Below are positions 12,461 to 23,405 of a stretch of 64,000 nt of DNA, piece by piece; positions within the stretch are counted from its first letter, which is position 1, and the number at the start of each line of letters is the position of its first letter. A program made the position numbers and the translations under genes. Origin of the DNA: Topomyia yanbarensis (taxonomy: Eukaryota > Arthropoda > Insecta > Diptera > Culicidae); the NCBI RefSeq assembly GCF_030247195.1, contig NC_080672.1, forward strand, positions 8,618,001 through 8,682,000, written 5' to 3'. The notes beneath the pieces are model-generated. The model saw nothing but the letters and a program-made list of their open reading frames with translations. It was not told the DNA's origin and ran no database searches.

Positions 12461-13431
12461 TCACAAGCAGCTGCAAAGATTGTCTGATCACCTAAATTCT
12501 AATCATCAACAATGTTTTGAATGATCCTAACTTCTTCCAAAGAAAAGCGCTTTGCAACTTTCCTGAAAAATATAAAAATATAACATTTTAGTCAACCAGG
12601 TAATATTTTAACACAATCCTAAGACGTTCATTTTCCTAACACCTGAAAATCCGCGCATTAGCTCCGACTCTGACCAACGTCAAGTGGCAGTCAGTGTATG
12701 ATAAACCGCACCATATTTATTGCCACCATCAAAGCAACCAGACTCGAGCGTCTGAAAATGCGTATCTCTGCCCAACGGATGTGGTGGCTTTCTCCGCTAG
12801 CACTTCTAGTCTGGTTGACAGATTCTACAAGGTCAATGTTTATTTTTGTTCCCATGTCTACTTTGGTTGGAGAAAACCTGCGACGTATGTTGGTATTCAC
12901 TTTCAGTTATGTGCGGTGTCTTATTATAAACTTATTGCCAATATTGACGAGGGTACAGAGACTGCACAAAAGATTTGCGCCATTGTCACGCTATACATAA
13001 ACAGTTAAGAGAGGTGAAAAATATCGCGCACATCACTGTAAATAGGAAAAAATCGCCCCCGGCCCGTGGTTAATGGCACTTCTAGTGGAAAACCGCGCGA
13101 ATTTCGGCAATTTCCGACTACCACTTATTGTTGTGTGTTTTTTCCCGAGAGGCAAATCGTGAAAATATTTAGTCTTGAACGAGCTTTCCGAACCACTGCA
13201 GGTGTTTAACGCTAACCGGTACCGATTCGGTGGGGGCTGTTTGGTGTGTGATAGAGTACCATGTAACTCCATCAAATGAGAATGTTCGAATTTTATGGGT
13301 GAATGTGAACTTTTGATGTGACATTAACAAGTGTGATAAATTATTGGCGAAGTGTAAAGCGACTTGTGCCAGATTGTAAAGGAGGCCCGACCATAGAAAA
13401 AAAGCATCCCTTAGCCAAAAACAAGTGACAA
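12461..13431. other. Upstream region of the acidic exon; possible promoter and 5' UTR
   Basis: From about 12690 the base composition becomes richer in GC than the surroundings. Open frames of about 100 codons exist at 12694-13008 and 12698-13000 (+), overlapped by a minus-strand frame. They have no recognisable motif and are not called genes. The stretch 13200-13431 would be 5' UTR if the exon beginning at 13432 is real. No TATA box was found with confidence. Confidence 0.3.
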
Positions 13432-13676
13432 ATGAGTTTTTTCAACCACCAAATTCCGTGCTTTTTGGCACATCTGCCAGAGGATACCGACGATATCAGT
13501 GACACCGAGAATGACAGTGGGATTGCAGATGAAACTGAAACCGAAACCGAGACGGATTCGTCGTCGGTGCCGTCGGCCGACACTCTACAGCAACAGATCG
13601 CCCATTTCCCAGACTTGAAAATCACCGATCCGCTCAGTGTGCAGAATCACGCGCTGAACAACTTTTTCCAATACTG
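13432..13676 (+). CDS. Probable first coding exon of an unidentified acidic protein
   Basis: An ATG in a good insect context (gacaaATG) opens a frame of 81 codons plus two bases, ending at CAATACTG followed by gtaagcgag, a near-consensus splice donor at 13677-13678 (phase 2). Without splicing the frame would stop one codon later, so an intron is the natural reading. The peptide starts MSFFNHQIPCFLAHLPED, continues with a very acidic stretch including ETETETET (residues 34-41) and a serine cluster, and ends LSVQNHALNNFFQYW. There is no signal peptide or membrane segment. The family is not recognised. The acidic, serine-rich part suggests a disordered N-terminus. The downstream exon was not located, so the gene may continue far to the right or beyond the window. 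A competing minus-strand frame is judged a shadow. Confidence 0.55.
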
Positions 13677-15527
13677 GTAAGCGAGCTAGGCATAGTTTTC
13701 CTTTTCATTACGATTCTAATGTTATTGTTTGTGGGTAATGAAATAAACAACCGTTGTAGATGTTTGAATATGTTGGATGTCTTATTCCAAAACGGCATTC
13801 GATTATGCTTGAATCAAAACAAACATCGTTCAATTTATTCAGTCATAAAAGTTGGAAGTTCAAAACAGTCTGCACGATTATTGTTTATGTGGTAATAAGA
13901 TGTGTAAACACCTAGGCATCACACTTCCATCCTTTTTCTTGTTGTACATGTATGATGTTTCATTTCGTATTTCTTATCGACTATGTTCCTGCCTCATGTA
14001 GATCAATAACCTCTTTTATTAACCGCAAACAGTTTTACAACATCTTGAAAACACCAGAAATTCAATTGAATGGCCAACTAAATAGCCCAACATAATCTCA
14101 CGGAATAAGACCAAAAGACGTACATCCGATTTATATTTAAAAATAGTCATGCACTCATTCGCTGACGACAACCCAACGAACGAGCGGTCACTACGTCAGT
14201 CCATCTACCATGTTTTAAGTATATTATAGGTACTAGGGGAAACATTTTTTCCTTTCCTTTGTTTTTCCTCTTCTCAGAAAGCTTGAAAGTAAAAGCGTAA
14301 AACATACATCCCACAGCAATGCTAGAACAATAGGCCAGCATTTTTCACCTTTCATTTAGCCGGAAATGTTTCGTAGCCTATATTTACAAAGAAAACGTGC
14401 TTCCTCGAATATTACGTTTCGAAGAAGGAATGTTTATCGCTTTACGCCTCTCGGATGGCGGAATTCAACGATATCTGCTGAAATGCACTTTCCACCGATG
14501 CTTGACCGTATCGTATCTCTTGAAAATCCACTTGAAATTCCCCGCTACAAAGGCCCCATTCCGTCATCGAAGCAAGCTCTGTGTTGCGGTTCGGTGCAAA
14601 AATAAACGCTGAAGATGTTTTGCTTGGCCACCCAAACAAGCATGTAATAAGCGATCAGAACGGTTTCCACCTGGAGCCGGCCTACTCTGTCGACCGACAT
14701 GCGTCTCCACGGAACACGTTTCAGGCGTCGTCGAAGCGCAGCGCAGCACATGTTCAATGGGAAAAGTAATATCAACCTCGATTTGTTTTTTTTCTCGCTT
14801 CGACACGAGCAGAACTTTAATTTCCTCTCTTGCCCAGTAGTATTATGGTAGGAGCAGACGGAAATCCGCAACAATGTCGCCATTGTCGTCATCGCACATG
14901 TGCTGAAAATAACGACCAAAATAGAGAATTAAATCGACCCCACACATCCTAATATGTAGTTATTTTCTGGACTGGAAGTATGACCTTTCATGCAGACCTT
15001 CCTACTTCCAATTCGACGTGGAAATATGATGAAAGATTTATTTTAACTATAAATGCGAAGGCGCCCCCGCTTTTTTTTTCGTTTCAACTTCATTGGTTTT
15101 GATTCGGGAGGCAAAATAAACAGCAATTTTTGAATGGTCGTCCAAAGATGCGGAGGAAGCGCCGACTCTAATTGACGTCAATAGGCATCGTCTTAAGAAG
15201 GGGTGATTTCCGATGGGGAAAACGGAAAACAGCTTTGGTTGTATTAAGTATTATCGGTTTGGGAAAGATTTGGTGTTGATCCGTATCGAAACTTTTAGGA
15301 TAAATCGAATAGTTTTTGATTGATTTTGAAAACATTTTTATAAACTTTATAAATTTATAAAAAATTCAGTCCGGCAATTGCAAAATCAGCTGTTTAGCCA
15401 AGAAAGGCATCCAAGGGTAGGGGAACTGGGAGTTTGACAGACATTTTAAGGATATTTTCAAATATAAGACAGGAAAAAGTATGCTTTTATTTCATATTTT
15501 CGAGTATCTAGGTGAATTATGTGTGGG
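13677..15527. other. Putative intron or intergenic DNA
   Basis: It follows the splice donor at 13677. A more GC-rich patch at about 14366-14770 holds overlapping open frames on both strands (62-124 codons), none with a recognisable motif or clear splice boundaries. I found no exon that convincingly continues the acidic exon. Confidence 0.3.
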
Positions 15528-15737
15528 TGTTAACCATCCTATCCCCCACTAGCTGGTAGTGATTTACAGAAAAAAGATTTTTGCATGTATTTAAAAACAT
15601 TCATGCAAATAACGATTCATGGATTTAGGTAGGTGTTAGCTCAATTGACTTTCCGATGACCCATTTCGTGTACAGCGCCAGACATGTTCCGAGGTCATCG
15701 TTCCATTAACCAGCCCCGCCTTAATGTAATGTTTGTA
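15528..15737. repeat. Dispersed 210-bp repeat, copy 1
   Basis: It starts gttaaccatcctatccccca and is nearly identical, in the same orientation, to 43169-43378. Both copies contain the phrase cgaggtcatcgttccat and end near taatgtttgta. No coding capacity or terminal inverted repeat is seen. It could be part of a retroelement end or a MITE fragment. Confidence 0.8.
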
Positions 15738-16606
15738 TCAATTGGATTTTAACATTACAGTAAAACTTTCGATTCCTTCCCGGAAGGAAGAAATCGACGC
15801 GTATTTAGTGTATTTAAATATGTATATATTTAATTTAATGATCATAAATGATAAAATTCACTTACTTAAAAGATCTTCCATACTTAATCCATACTCGCTT
15901 ACCGCTGCTCATCTCTTTCGGCATTTCGACGCCCTCGGTCGACCGTCTCATAGAAGAGATTTCTTTCATCGAATCCTCAATTTCCGTCGGAACTTTTATA
16001 TGAGACACTCAAGGGATTCTACAAGCTCGAATATCAACTACCTGAAGCAAAAATAATATATTATATAAATAATTTTATAAAAAATTCCTAACTCTATAAT
16101 CAACTAAGACTATCTGACGATTTTAATGCAGAAGCTAATGATGTGACCATCAAGAATACGTCAGACAACCTTAATTGACCCCCCTCGACACCAGTTTGGC
16201 CTTACCAAGCCGTAACATGGGTGGCGTTGTGAGAGCTGTCGAACAGTTTGAAGCAACATCTGATGTTGTTCCAAATGTATATGATCAAGACACTATGTCT
16301 TAGATCCGCCATCGAGCCTAGTTTGCATACCGTACATAACTAGACTCACTGTTCTCCTTTCACCCACTCGAGTATCTAGGTGAGTTATGTTACAAAAATT
16401 TCTAGGATTTAGCTTTTTATGAAGAAAAAATATGCACTTTTTACAAACTGCGGGTAAAACGGACAGACAGATTAGGGATATGATGATCAGCCCACAAAAT
16501 ATCATAAATTTACTTTTTATAATGGATGTTCTTGAATTTTTTTGGGTCCATGTAAGTTCAATTTGAAGTTAAAAAACCTATTTTAATCCACCTAGCGGTG
16601 CAATTG
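15738..16606. other. No gene recognised
   Basis: A 107-codon plus-strand frame (15733-16056) is open but is AT-rich and motif-free, so it is not called. The phrase gagtatctaggtga recurs near 15500 and 16370, suggesting shared old repeats. Confidence 0.3.
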
Positions 16607-17914
16607 TGCCTTTCTCAATTATGAATCACGAGAATGTGTGCGTTGTTTATATTCATTAAAAGAGTTCGAGTTCTAAAATTTTGAAAAAAAAACAGCCACG
16701 GTAATATTGAACTGAAAAAAGGTGCGAAATCGGCAAAGTCCCAAAAAGTCGATTTTTACAAAAAAAAAAATTTCGAGATAACATAAAATCTCGACGTTTA
16801 ATGCATTTTAAAGATGTTTGGCATCAAAAATACGAATTCGATTTCTGAAATTTCATGGGGTCCCCCTTTGAAAAAAAATTTGAGTTCCGGCTTATATGGG
16901 AATTTCATATGTGACCGGACGGTTTAGTCTATATTTCCGGAACCATATAAGCGATCCGTACGAAATTTTATAGACATCTATGGGGATATTATAGCTATCA
17001 TTTGGGACTAAGTTTGTGAAAATTGGCCCAACCATTTCCGGGAAACTGATGTGAGTTCGTAAATTTTGAAAGATGGCCGCTTTTCCCGGGCACTTCCGGA
17101 ACCGTCTATGGTGGTTAACGTAGTCAACGAAAGTTTGGTTGGCCGTCGGTGACCTAGAACAGCAAATTTAAGTTGTTTGAGAGACATTTTAGCGAAATTT
17201 TTACCTTTTTTGCTTTCATCGGAGTATCGGTTTGAATCACAATTTGCTATGTGATCGCACGCCACAACCTGTAACTCCGGAACCGGAAGTCGGATCGGGA
17301 TGAAATTAAATAGCCATTTACGGGGACGCAATACCTTTCATTTGAGGCCAAGTTTAGTCGAATCGGTACAGCCATCTCCGAGAAACCGATGTGACTGTTA
17401 TTCTGAATTTAGATTCTTCCGCCGGGGCTTCCGGAACCGAGGATGGTGGCCAATGTGGCCAAATAGACTTTGAATGGATGTTAGTGACCTAATACTACAA
17501 ATCGAAGCAGTTGTGGTCATATTTTGGAAAATTTTTCACCTTTATACATTCATTGCAGAATTTATTAAAATCGACATTTTCTGCGTGTTCGTACTTATCA
17601 CCCTGTAATTCCGGAACCGGAAGTCGGATCCAATAGAAATTCAATAGCAGCCTATGGGAACGTTGCACCTTTCATTTGAGACTAAGTTTGTCAAAATCGG
17701 TTCAGCCATCTCTGAGAAAAATGAGTGACATTTTTGGTCACATACACACACACATACACACACACATACATACATACACACATACATACACACACACAGA
17801 CATTTGCCGAACTCGACGAACTGAATCGAATGGTATATGTCACTCGGCCCTCCGGGCCTCCGTTAAAAAGTCGGTTTTCAGAGCAATTGCAATACCTTTC
17901 TATTGAGAAAGGCA
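16607..17914. repeat. 1.3-kb dispersed element bounded by tgcctttctcaa inverted repeats
   Basis: tgcctttctcaa at 16607-16618 is exactly inverted at 17903-17914. The interior carries recurrent motifs such as ttccggaaccggaagtcgga (near 17590) and an ACAC/TACA microsatellite close to the right end, followed by a cggccctccgggcctccg box. Parts of the same sequence recur reversed at 18733-19480, around 23347-24620 and at about 45040. There is no transposase. I recall this as an abundant type of repeat in Aedes DNA. Confidence 0.7.
17741..17800. repeat. (CA)n/(TACA)n microsatellite
   Basis: A run of cacacatacacaca and tacatacatacaca units inside the 16607-17914 element. The overlapping open frames on both strands here are artefacts of this repeat. 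Confidence 0.9.
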
Positions 17915-18732
17915 AAAAGATTTCGGGGTCCAGTTTAGAGGCACGTTATATATTTTCAAATATCGTTTTAAATTAAGTAGTTGTGTTGTGCTTCGCCAAA
18001 AACCGAAAAAAAAACCTATTGCATATATTATAGTGTTTATTCAAATTTTCATGGCGATCTGAGTACTAGAACTGAAATTACAGCTCTTAATAGCATGCTA
18101 TCTCAAAAATAAATGAGGTCTCGCGTGTCTATCGGTGCAAGGTTCCGTTCCCTGGCAACACTGGTCACGGTGTTTATCCGGACACCTTTTTTAAATCTTT
18201 AAGTAAATTTGTGTCGCCTTTCAAAGCAGCAGCATCAAAAATATAATGGAGTCTTTCCCGTTGCACGATCTGACGTATTTACATTGAAATATGAATAAAT
18301 CACCCAGAGTAACGCGATTGTCTTGATGTCAGCTTTTTCAAAAAGTAACATTGGTATTACCAATATATTTTGACTACCCTTGAGCTAATGGATATGAAAA
18401 TTTCAGGTGTTGTTTGTAATCACAATACCTAGTGATTGAACGAAGGAACTCCAGTTTGAGCCATTATTACTAATCCAAAACTAATAAAATCATTCCCAAA
18501 AATATTTTTTTTAGGAAAAATCTTGACCATTCTCGAAAAATAATGTTTTCGTAAATTCCTGAAGACTGCTATAAACTAATGATTTCCCAAATCCCATAAT
18601 TTTCAGTTAAGAATATCATGGTCACCGTGTTGGAAAAGAAGCAGTGTTCTGGAGCAAAACCCATATCACAGTTGATTGTAAAAAATTGTCGATGGACTTA
18701 TTATAAAAAGTTTGTTGAATTTGCTACCATGG
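17915..18732. other. No gene recognised
   Basis: AT-rich non-coding DNA between two copies of one dispersed repeat family. Confidence 0.3.
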
Positions 18733-19480
18733 TTAGAGAAAGGCTATGCAATCGCTCTGAAAATCGACTCTTCAACCGAGGCCCGGAGGGCTGAGTCATA
18801 TCCCATTCGACTAAGTTCGTCGAGTTCGGTAAATGTCTGTATGTGTGCGTATGTGTGTATGTGTTTGTATGTACGTATGTATGTATGTGACCAATAATAT
18901 GCACATCAGTTACTCGGAGATGACTGAACCGATTTTTTGAAACTTAGTCTCAAATGAAAAGTACAATGTTCCCATAGGCCATATATATGGGTTGATGAGT
19001 ACAATCACGCATGAAATTTCCATATAAATTGGTATCAGTATGTTATCTAAAAGATGCAAAATCTCATAAAATGTGTTCTAAATTGCTTGGATTTATAGTT
19101 TCAGCTCACTGGTTCCCAATCAAACCCACATTGACTACTTTTAGCACCTTCGACGGAACCTGATGCTTCGGGAAAGTGGCCAAGTTCCTGAAGTGAATTT
19201 ACATCTGCTTCTTAGAAAAATCTGACGATATTTTCTCAAATGAAAGCTACAGCATTCCTATTGTCTGTTATTAAATTTCGTTAGAATCGGAGTTCTGGTT
19301 CCCGTGTTACGGGTTGAAGTATGCCGTCACATGATAAATTCCCATACAAACCGGTATAATCATTATATCTGATTGATGCAAAACTAATTGAAATGAGTTT
19401 TTAATTGTCTGTCCATATCACCAATTGCAAATCAATGGCCCTTTGACCACATTGAGAACCTTTTAGGATCGCAGAAATTC
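18733..19480. repeat. Inverted, diverged copy of the 16607-17914 element
   Basis: It begins agagaaaggctatgcaatcg, followed by the cccggagggc box and a TATG/TGTG microsatellite, the reverse of the right end of 16607-17914. It continues with gaaacttagtctcaaatgaa and related phrases. The far end is not defined. Confidence 0.65.
18834..18892. repeat. (TG)n/(TATG)n microsatellite
   Basis: tgtatgtgtgcgtatgtgtg and similar units lie within the repeat copy beginning at 18733. Confidence 0.85.
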
Positions 19481-19495
19481 GAGGAAATGGCCAAG

Positions 19496-20110
19496 AACCT
19501 ATGGGGGGGTGATAGACTGTCATATTTGGAGAAAAAAATTGGTCTACACATACCATCAAATCTCAACCAATACAGAGTTATTGAACTATTTGTGTAAAAA
19601 ATTATTTGTCTTAAAATACCTCTAACTTTAAAAGTATACTTTGTATTTTAAATCTTTTAGTTCCATTCGAAAGATGAGAAAATTTCCTATTCAATGGTGT
19701 TCTCATATCTTTTAGTTAATTAGTTTTAATTACATTTTAGCTGTAAAGTAGTTAAAAGTTAGTGTTTTTGAAGAGGTTTTTGCTAATTTTCTCGAAATAA
19801 TGAAGTATGATTATAGCAATATCCATTATCCAAAAGTTGGGTTTTAGGACGATTCATAATTTGTTTTTGGACGACATATTCCTATCTCTTCTCATTTCTT
19901 TGTAATTTCACTACTATACTTTTCCTGTAACCGACTTGCAAGTGCTTAAAAGGCTCTACTCTGAAAAATATGCTTTATATCGTTATTTACAAGATTTTAT
20001 GGGAAAGCTGAGAAAATGTCCTATCAGTGTATGTACAAATATCTTTTAGTTAAGTGTACTAAATGATTTTTTACTAACGAAATAACTCAAAATTTAATTA
20101 TTCTAATTAT
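19496..20110. repeat. Dispersed repeat with gtgatagactg end, copy 1
   Basis: It starts ggggggtgatagactgtcat. An inverted copy ends at about 32485 (tatcaccccccagagg). Shared phrases include ccatcaaatctcaacc and taaaatacctctaac. The two copies match over at least 160 bp and more loosely over several hundred. No coding capacity. Confidence 0.65.
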
Positions 20111-20212
20111 TAATCAACAAAATTTATCGTTACTATTGTTCATCGGATGCCCCTTAATGTTCTCTATAACTTTTTATTTGACACTTTAGGCGTGTTTCGA
20201 AATTCAACATTG

Positions 20213-20247
20213 CTCAACAATTGGTCATCGATGACCAAATTGTTGAG
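20213..20247. repeat. 35-bp palindrome centred on ATCGAT
   Basis: ctcaacaattggtcatcg is mirrored by atgaccaaattgttgag with a single-base indel. It lies at the start of a slightly more GC-rich patch (20240-20400). It could be a protein-binding palindrome or the scar of a small element. Confidence 0.7.
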
Positions 20248-21254
20248 TTAAACATGGCCGCCGCGATTTTTTTCGGTGAGCAAAAGAGAAAGTTTTGCTC
20301 TGTTGTGATACAAAACTTCGGATGCAACATTGCACGTTGGAGAGCTGCGACACCCATTCCCCTCTCGCTGCTGAGCGGCAAAGAGAAACTAAAATAAGCT
20401 GGTACCAGTGATGCCACATTTTATATTATTTACCGGGAATAAAAAAATCGCACTACTTTTTCAGAAAATTTGTACCGAAATTTACAGCAATAAGTTAATG
20501 CAAACGTTTTGCTAGTTGAATAATATTTGGTTAATTTGGGTGTTTTATACATCAACCTTTCCAATCTCGCTTTATTTTTCCGTCATTAATAAATAAAAAA
20601 CACTGAGTTCTTAGCGCAAAAATGATTTGTTCTATTGTTAAGGTTTCAATAATAAGTTCATTCGCCAGCAAATCATTTGTTTGGAGTAGTCAAATTACAA
20701 AATATATTTGTATTACACACCAAAGAAAAACAGTTTCCGTAAATTTATATATCCTATATACACTTTCTCAATATTACTAGGTATTAGAAATGTCAAATAA
20801 AACTATTGTTTTACCATTTTATCTCCAAAAATATGTACCATGCTGTAGTTTCCTTACACATCATTTTAATCTGTACCTATACAATTCAAATAATCTGCAG
20901 CTTTATAGAAACATCTGTACTTTTGGTAGCACTGCGCGGTACGCATACAGATCTGTCAATCGCGCTTCTCATTCGCTCTTGAAATGATGGTGGGGGCATG
21001 CATTTGGCTGAAATAAATTCCCATTCTCACAACATGTGGTCGGCACCCAGACATGCTATCTCTTTCGCTTCTTTTACCTGTTGTATAAGCTTCTTTCAAG
21101 AATGCGTGTACCACCGTCAACGAAGTTTTGGCGTCAGTGTGCCCTTGGGCTCGCATCTGGTAGGATGGTTGCTAATTGATGCGCGCAGTTGTATGATAAA
21201 TAGGGCATTCAAGTTTTCATTGCGCTCAAATAAGTTTTTCACTATTCTCGGGTT
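20248..21254. other. No gene recognised
   Basis: Short overlapping frames at 20214-20419 and 20790-21270 have no recognisable motif. Confidence 0.3.
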
Positions 21255-21263
21255 ATTTTTGCT

Positions 21264-23337
21264 AGGGTGACCATACGTCCTGGTTTCTCAGGACATGTCC
21301 TGGTTTTGCATTGTCTGTCCTGGTGTCCTGGGAAGTCGAGCAAAATGCTTGATTTGTCCTGGTTTTGCTCCTGTAAGCCTTATATATTTCTATCTAATCA
21401 GTCTTCGATTTTCACTATGCTCTAGGTCGCAGTAACGACTGACCGCAACCATAACTGCAACGTATACTCATCCTCAATCGGAATGTGACAAACAAAACTT
21501 AATATAGTCGAATCTCCCAATTGTACCTTTCGATGGTTTTTTAAATCTCCCAAGAGTACCTCGTCAATATCGATGAAACAACAGCGCTTTTCCTTGGCTT
21601 AAATCGTCATTCAATCCGGGACTCGAAGAATTCCCTTTCGAACCTCTGAAAAGACACATCGGCATTTTGGTGCTTCTGCTTCTACTTGAGTTCTCTTGCT
21701 AGTGGCTTGTCTTACTGGAAATCCATTCCATAAAAAGAAAAATAGCACCTAATCAGTCGCTCTGCTTGTCAACAGTGCAGTGAATCAAACGAATGTTTCT
21801 ACCTAAACTCTGCTGTCTATATGTACCGTGCCAGTACTATAAACAAGCAAAGCAATCGAATAATAAATTTCGTCCAAAGCCAGTGTGAACAATAAAGCAC
21901 CGTTACTTTCATCGATACGATATCGATCATTCATTTCAAGTTGTTTGAAACTCAACAGCAAAATTCAACAGCAAATTTGCAAATGCAGTTTAGACTAACG
22001 GAAGTCGTCGTTATACAAGCTCACTACACTCATTACTGATAACATTCAAAATTTTGGCTATAACGGAAAGCTACGCAATGGATGACATCATGCAATACGC
22101 CGTTGAGCATGATAATGTTAGGACCAAGATACCCATTTATATTGACAATGATAAGATTGATATGCGTCTGCACGATGAACACCTGGGTACTATTAATAAA
22201 TTTATTACAACCATCATGTCGGAATACGTAACGGTGGAATCCTTTAAGTTTGAAACCCGGAGAAAATTTAGGTATTTCCAACGGTTTTTGTTTCGTGAGA
22301 ATGCGAGTGACCTATTCCTTCATATCTGAACTTTCAATTCAAAGCAAAACGCGTGACCAAATCTCAAATCCCGCTGTGCACGTATGAAGGACAGACTCCT
22401 GCGTGTCCTACGTTGTTATACAAGAAGACACACTACGAGATACCATGTACACAAACCTCTAACGAAGCAATATAAACTGCAAGCATACCCATCACACAGC
22501 CCTTCATCAACATCAACTAAATCACAAACCACCGGAGTTGCAGCTCAGGGACCAACGAATACTGGAACAACAGAACGTACGCACAGCATGAACGATCATT
22601 GTGATGTGCCTACTACTTCCCAAACAACTGCCAGCTTACCGATATTAAAGTAAATAACAAAGAACACAGATACGCGATCGTGGCCCGTAGGCCCCACAAG
22701 CAACTCAAACCAGGTAATCGTGAAAGCCCATACAACATTAACAGCGAGAATAGCGTGAACGAAAACGAGGGAAACGAACCAAACATTTCTTTCATCGCGA
22801 CGTGCATGAATTGAATTTTGTTTTCTTTCAAATTCACGCAGGGATGTCAATTTTTTCAAGCTCGGGCTCAAACTGATATTATTTACACCGCCAGTTTTCA
22901 TACAATCGATTAAACGGAGATATTTGTGGTAACAACGGTAGGTTTTGCAGCTCTCAAGTCGAGAGATAATGGTTGTCAATGAAGATTGCCAGGCATAGCG
23001 CAGGGACTTGTGATCACTGATGTTTCTGATTTACGTCCATGTCGTGTTTTTAGTACTGGAAACTCCTCGCCGGTACTGCACAGACCATCTCAGCATTAAA
23101 CGTTTGTTTATGGTGGTGTAGCAAGAACTGCCACTGTGGAATTCCGATGAAAGATTTTCTGGCAGAGCTCTTCCTCCCAGACTCCCATAACTTTTTTACT
23201 GTGCAAGCTTTGCCTGCCAGACCCCATAACTTTTTAACTGGCACATGCGGAAAAGTCAATGTCGATTGAGAGGTAACGGGGGGAATCAGTACCCTTTCGA
23301 CTGTCCTGGTTTTTTACTCGTCTGATATGGTCACCCT
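21264..23337. mobile_element. 2.07-kb element with agggtgaccata inverted repeats and a 9-bp target duplication
   Basis: agggtgaccata (21264-21275) is inverted at 23326-23337. The flanks atttttgct at 21255-21263 and 23338-23346 are identical, a 9-bp direct repeat (10 if the preceding t is included). Subterminal tgtcctggttt motifs recur at both ends (21282-21366 and 23303). No intact transposase is present, but a LINE ORF1 relic (22054-22430) lies inside, so the element may have grown by nested insertion. The superfamily is uncertain: the ends look hAT-like, while the duplication length also fits Mutator-like elements. Confidence 0.75.
22054..22430 (+). pseudogene. LINE ORF1 (gag-like) fragment
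   Basis: A 91-codon frame (22054-22329) contains PIYIDNDKIDMRLHDEHLGT followed by a TVESFKFE segment, the conserved N-terminal part of ORF1 proteins of mosquito Jockey/I-group LINEs as I know them. After a frameshift it continues with TYEGQTPAC and KKTHYEIPC, the remnant of a CCHC zinc knuckle in which the second cysteine is no longer visible. Further codons to about 22650 may belong to the same frame family but contain stops. It lies entirely inside the inverted-repeat element 21264-23337. Confidence 0.7.
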
Positions 23338-23346
23338 ATTTTTGCT

Positions 23347-23403
23347 ATTATCAGTTTCTCGGTGATGGTTTGGCCGATTATCACAAATGCCTCAAATTAA
23401 AGG
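23347..23403. repeat. Left remnant of a tgcctttctcaa-family repeat split by a later insertion
   Basis: It contains tttctcggtgatggtttggc, a diverged match to a phrase inside 16607-17914. The same repeat resumes at 24354, after the TA element 23406-24351. Confidence 0.5.
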
Positions 23404-23405
23404 TA

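Noticed and set aside
12694..13008. Two overlapping frames of about 100 codons upstream of the acidic exon
   Set aside because: Both are open over the same DNA, have no recognisable domain, and fit equally well as 5' flanking sequence.
14545..14919. 124-codon minus-strand frame and overlapping plus frames
   Set aside because: Several mutually exclusive frames of similar length overlap and none shows a domain, so no choice can be defended.
17676..17976. Open frames encoding HTHTHTYTHT-type peptides and their antisense
   Set aside because: Pure translation of the CA/TACA microsatellite.
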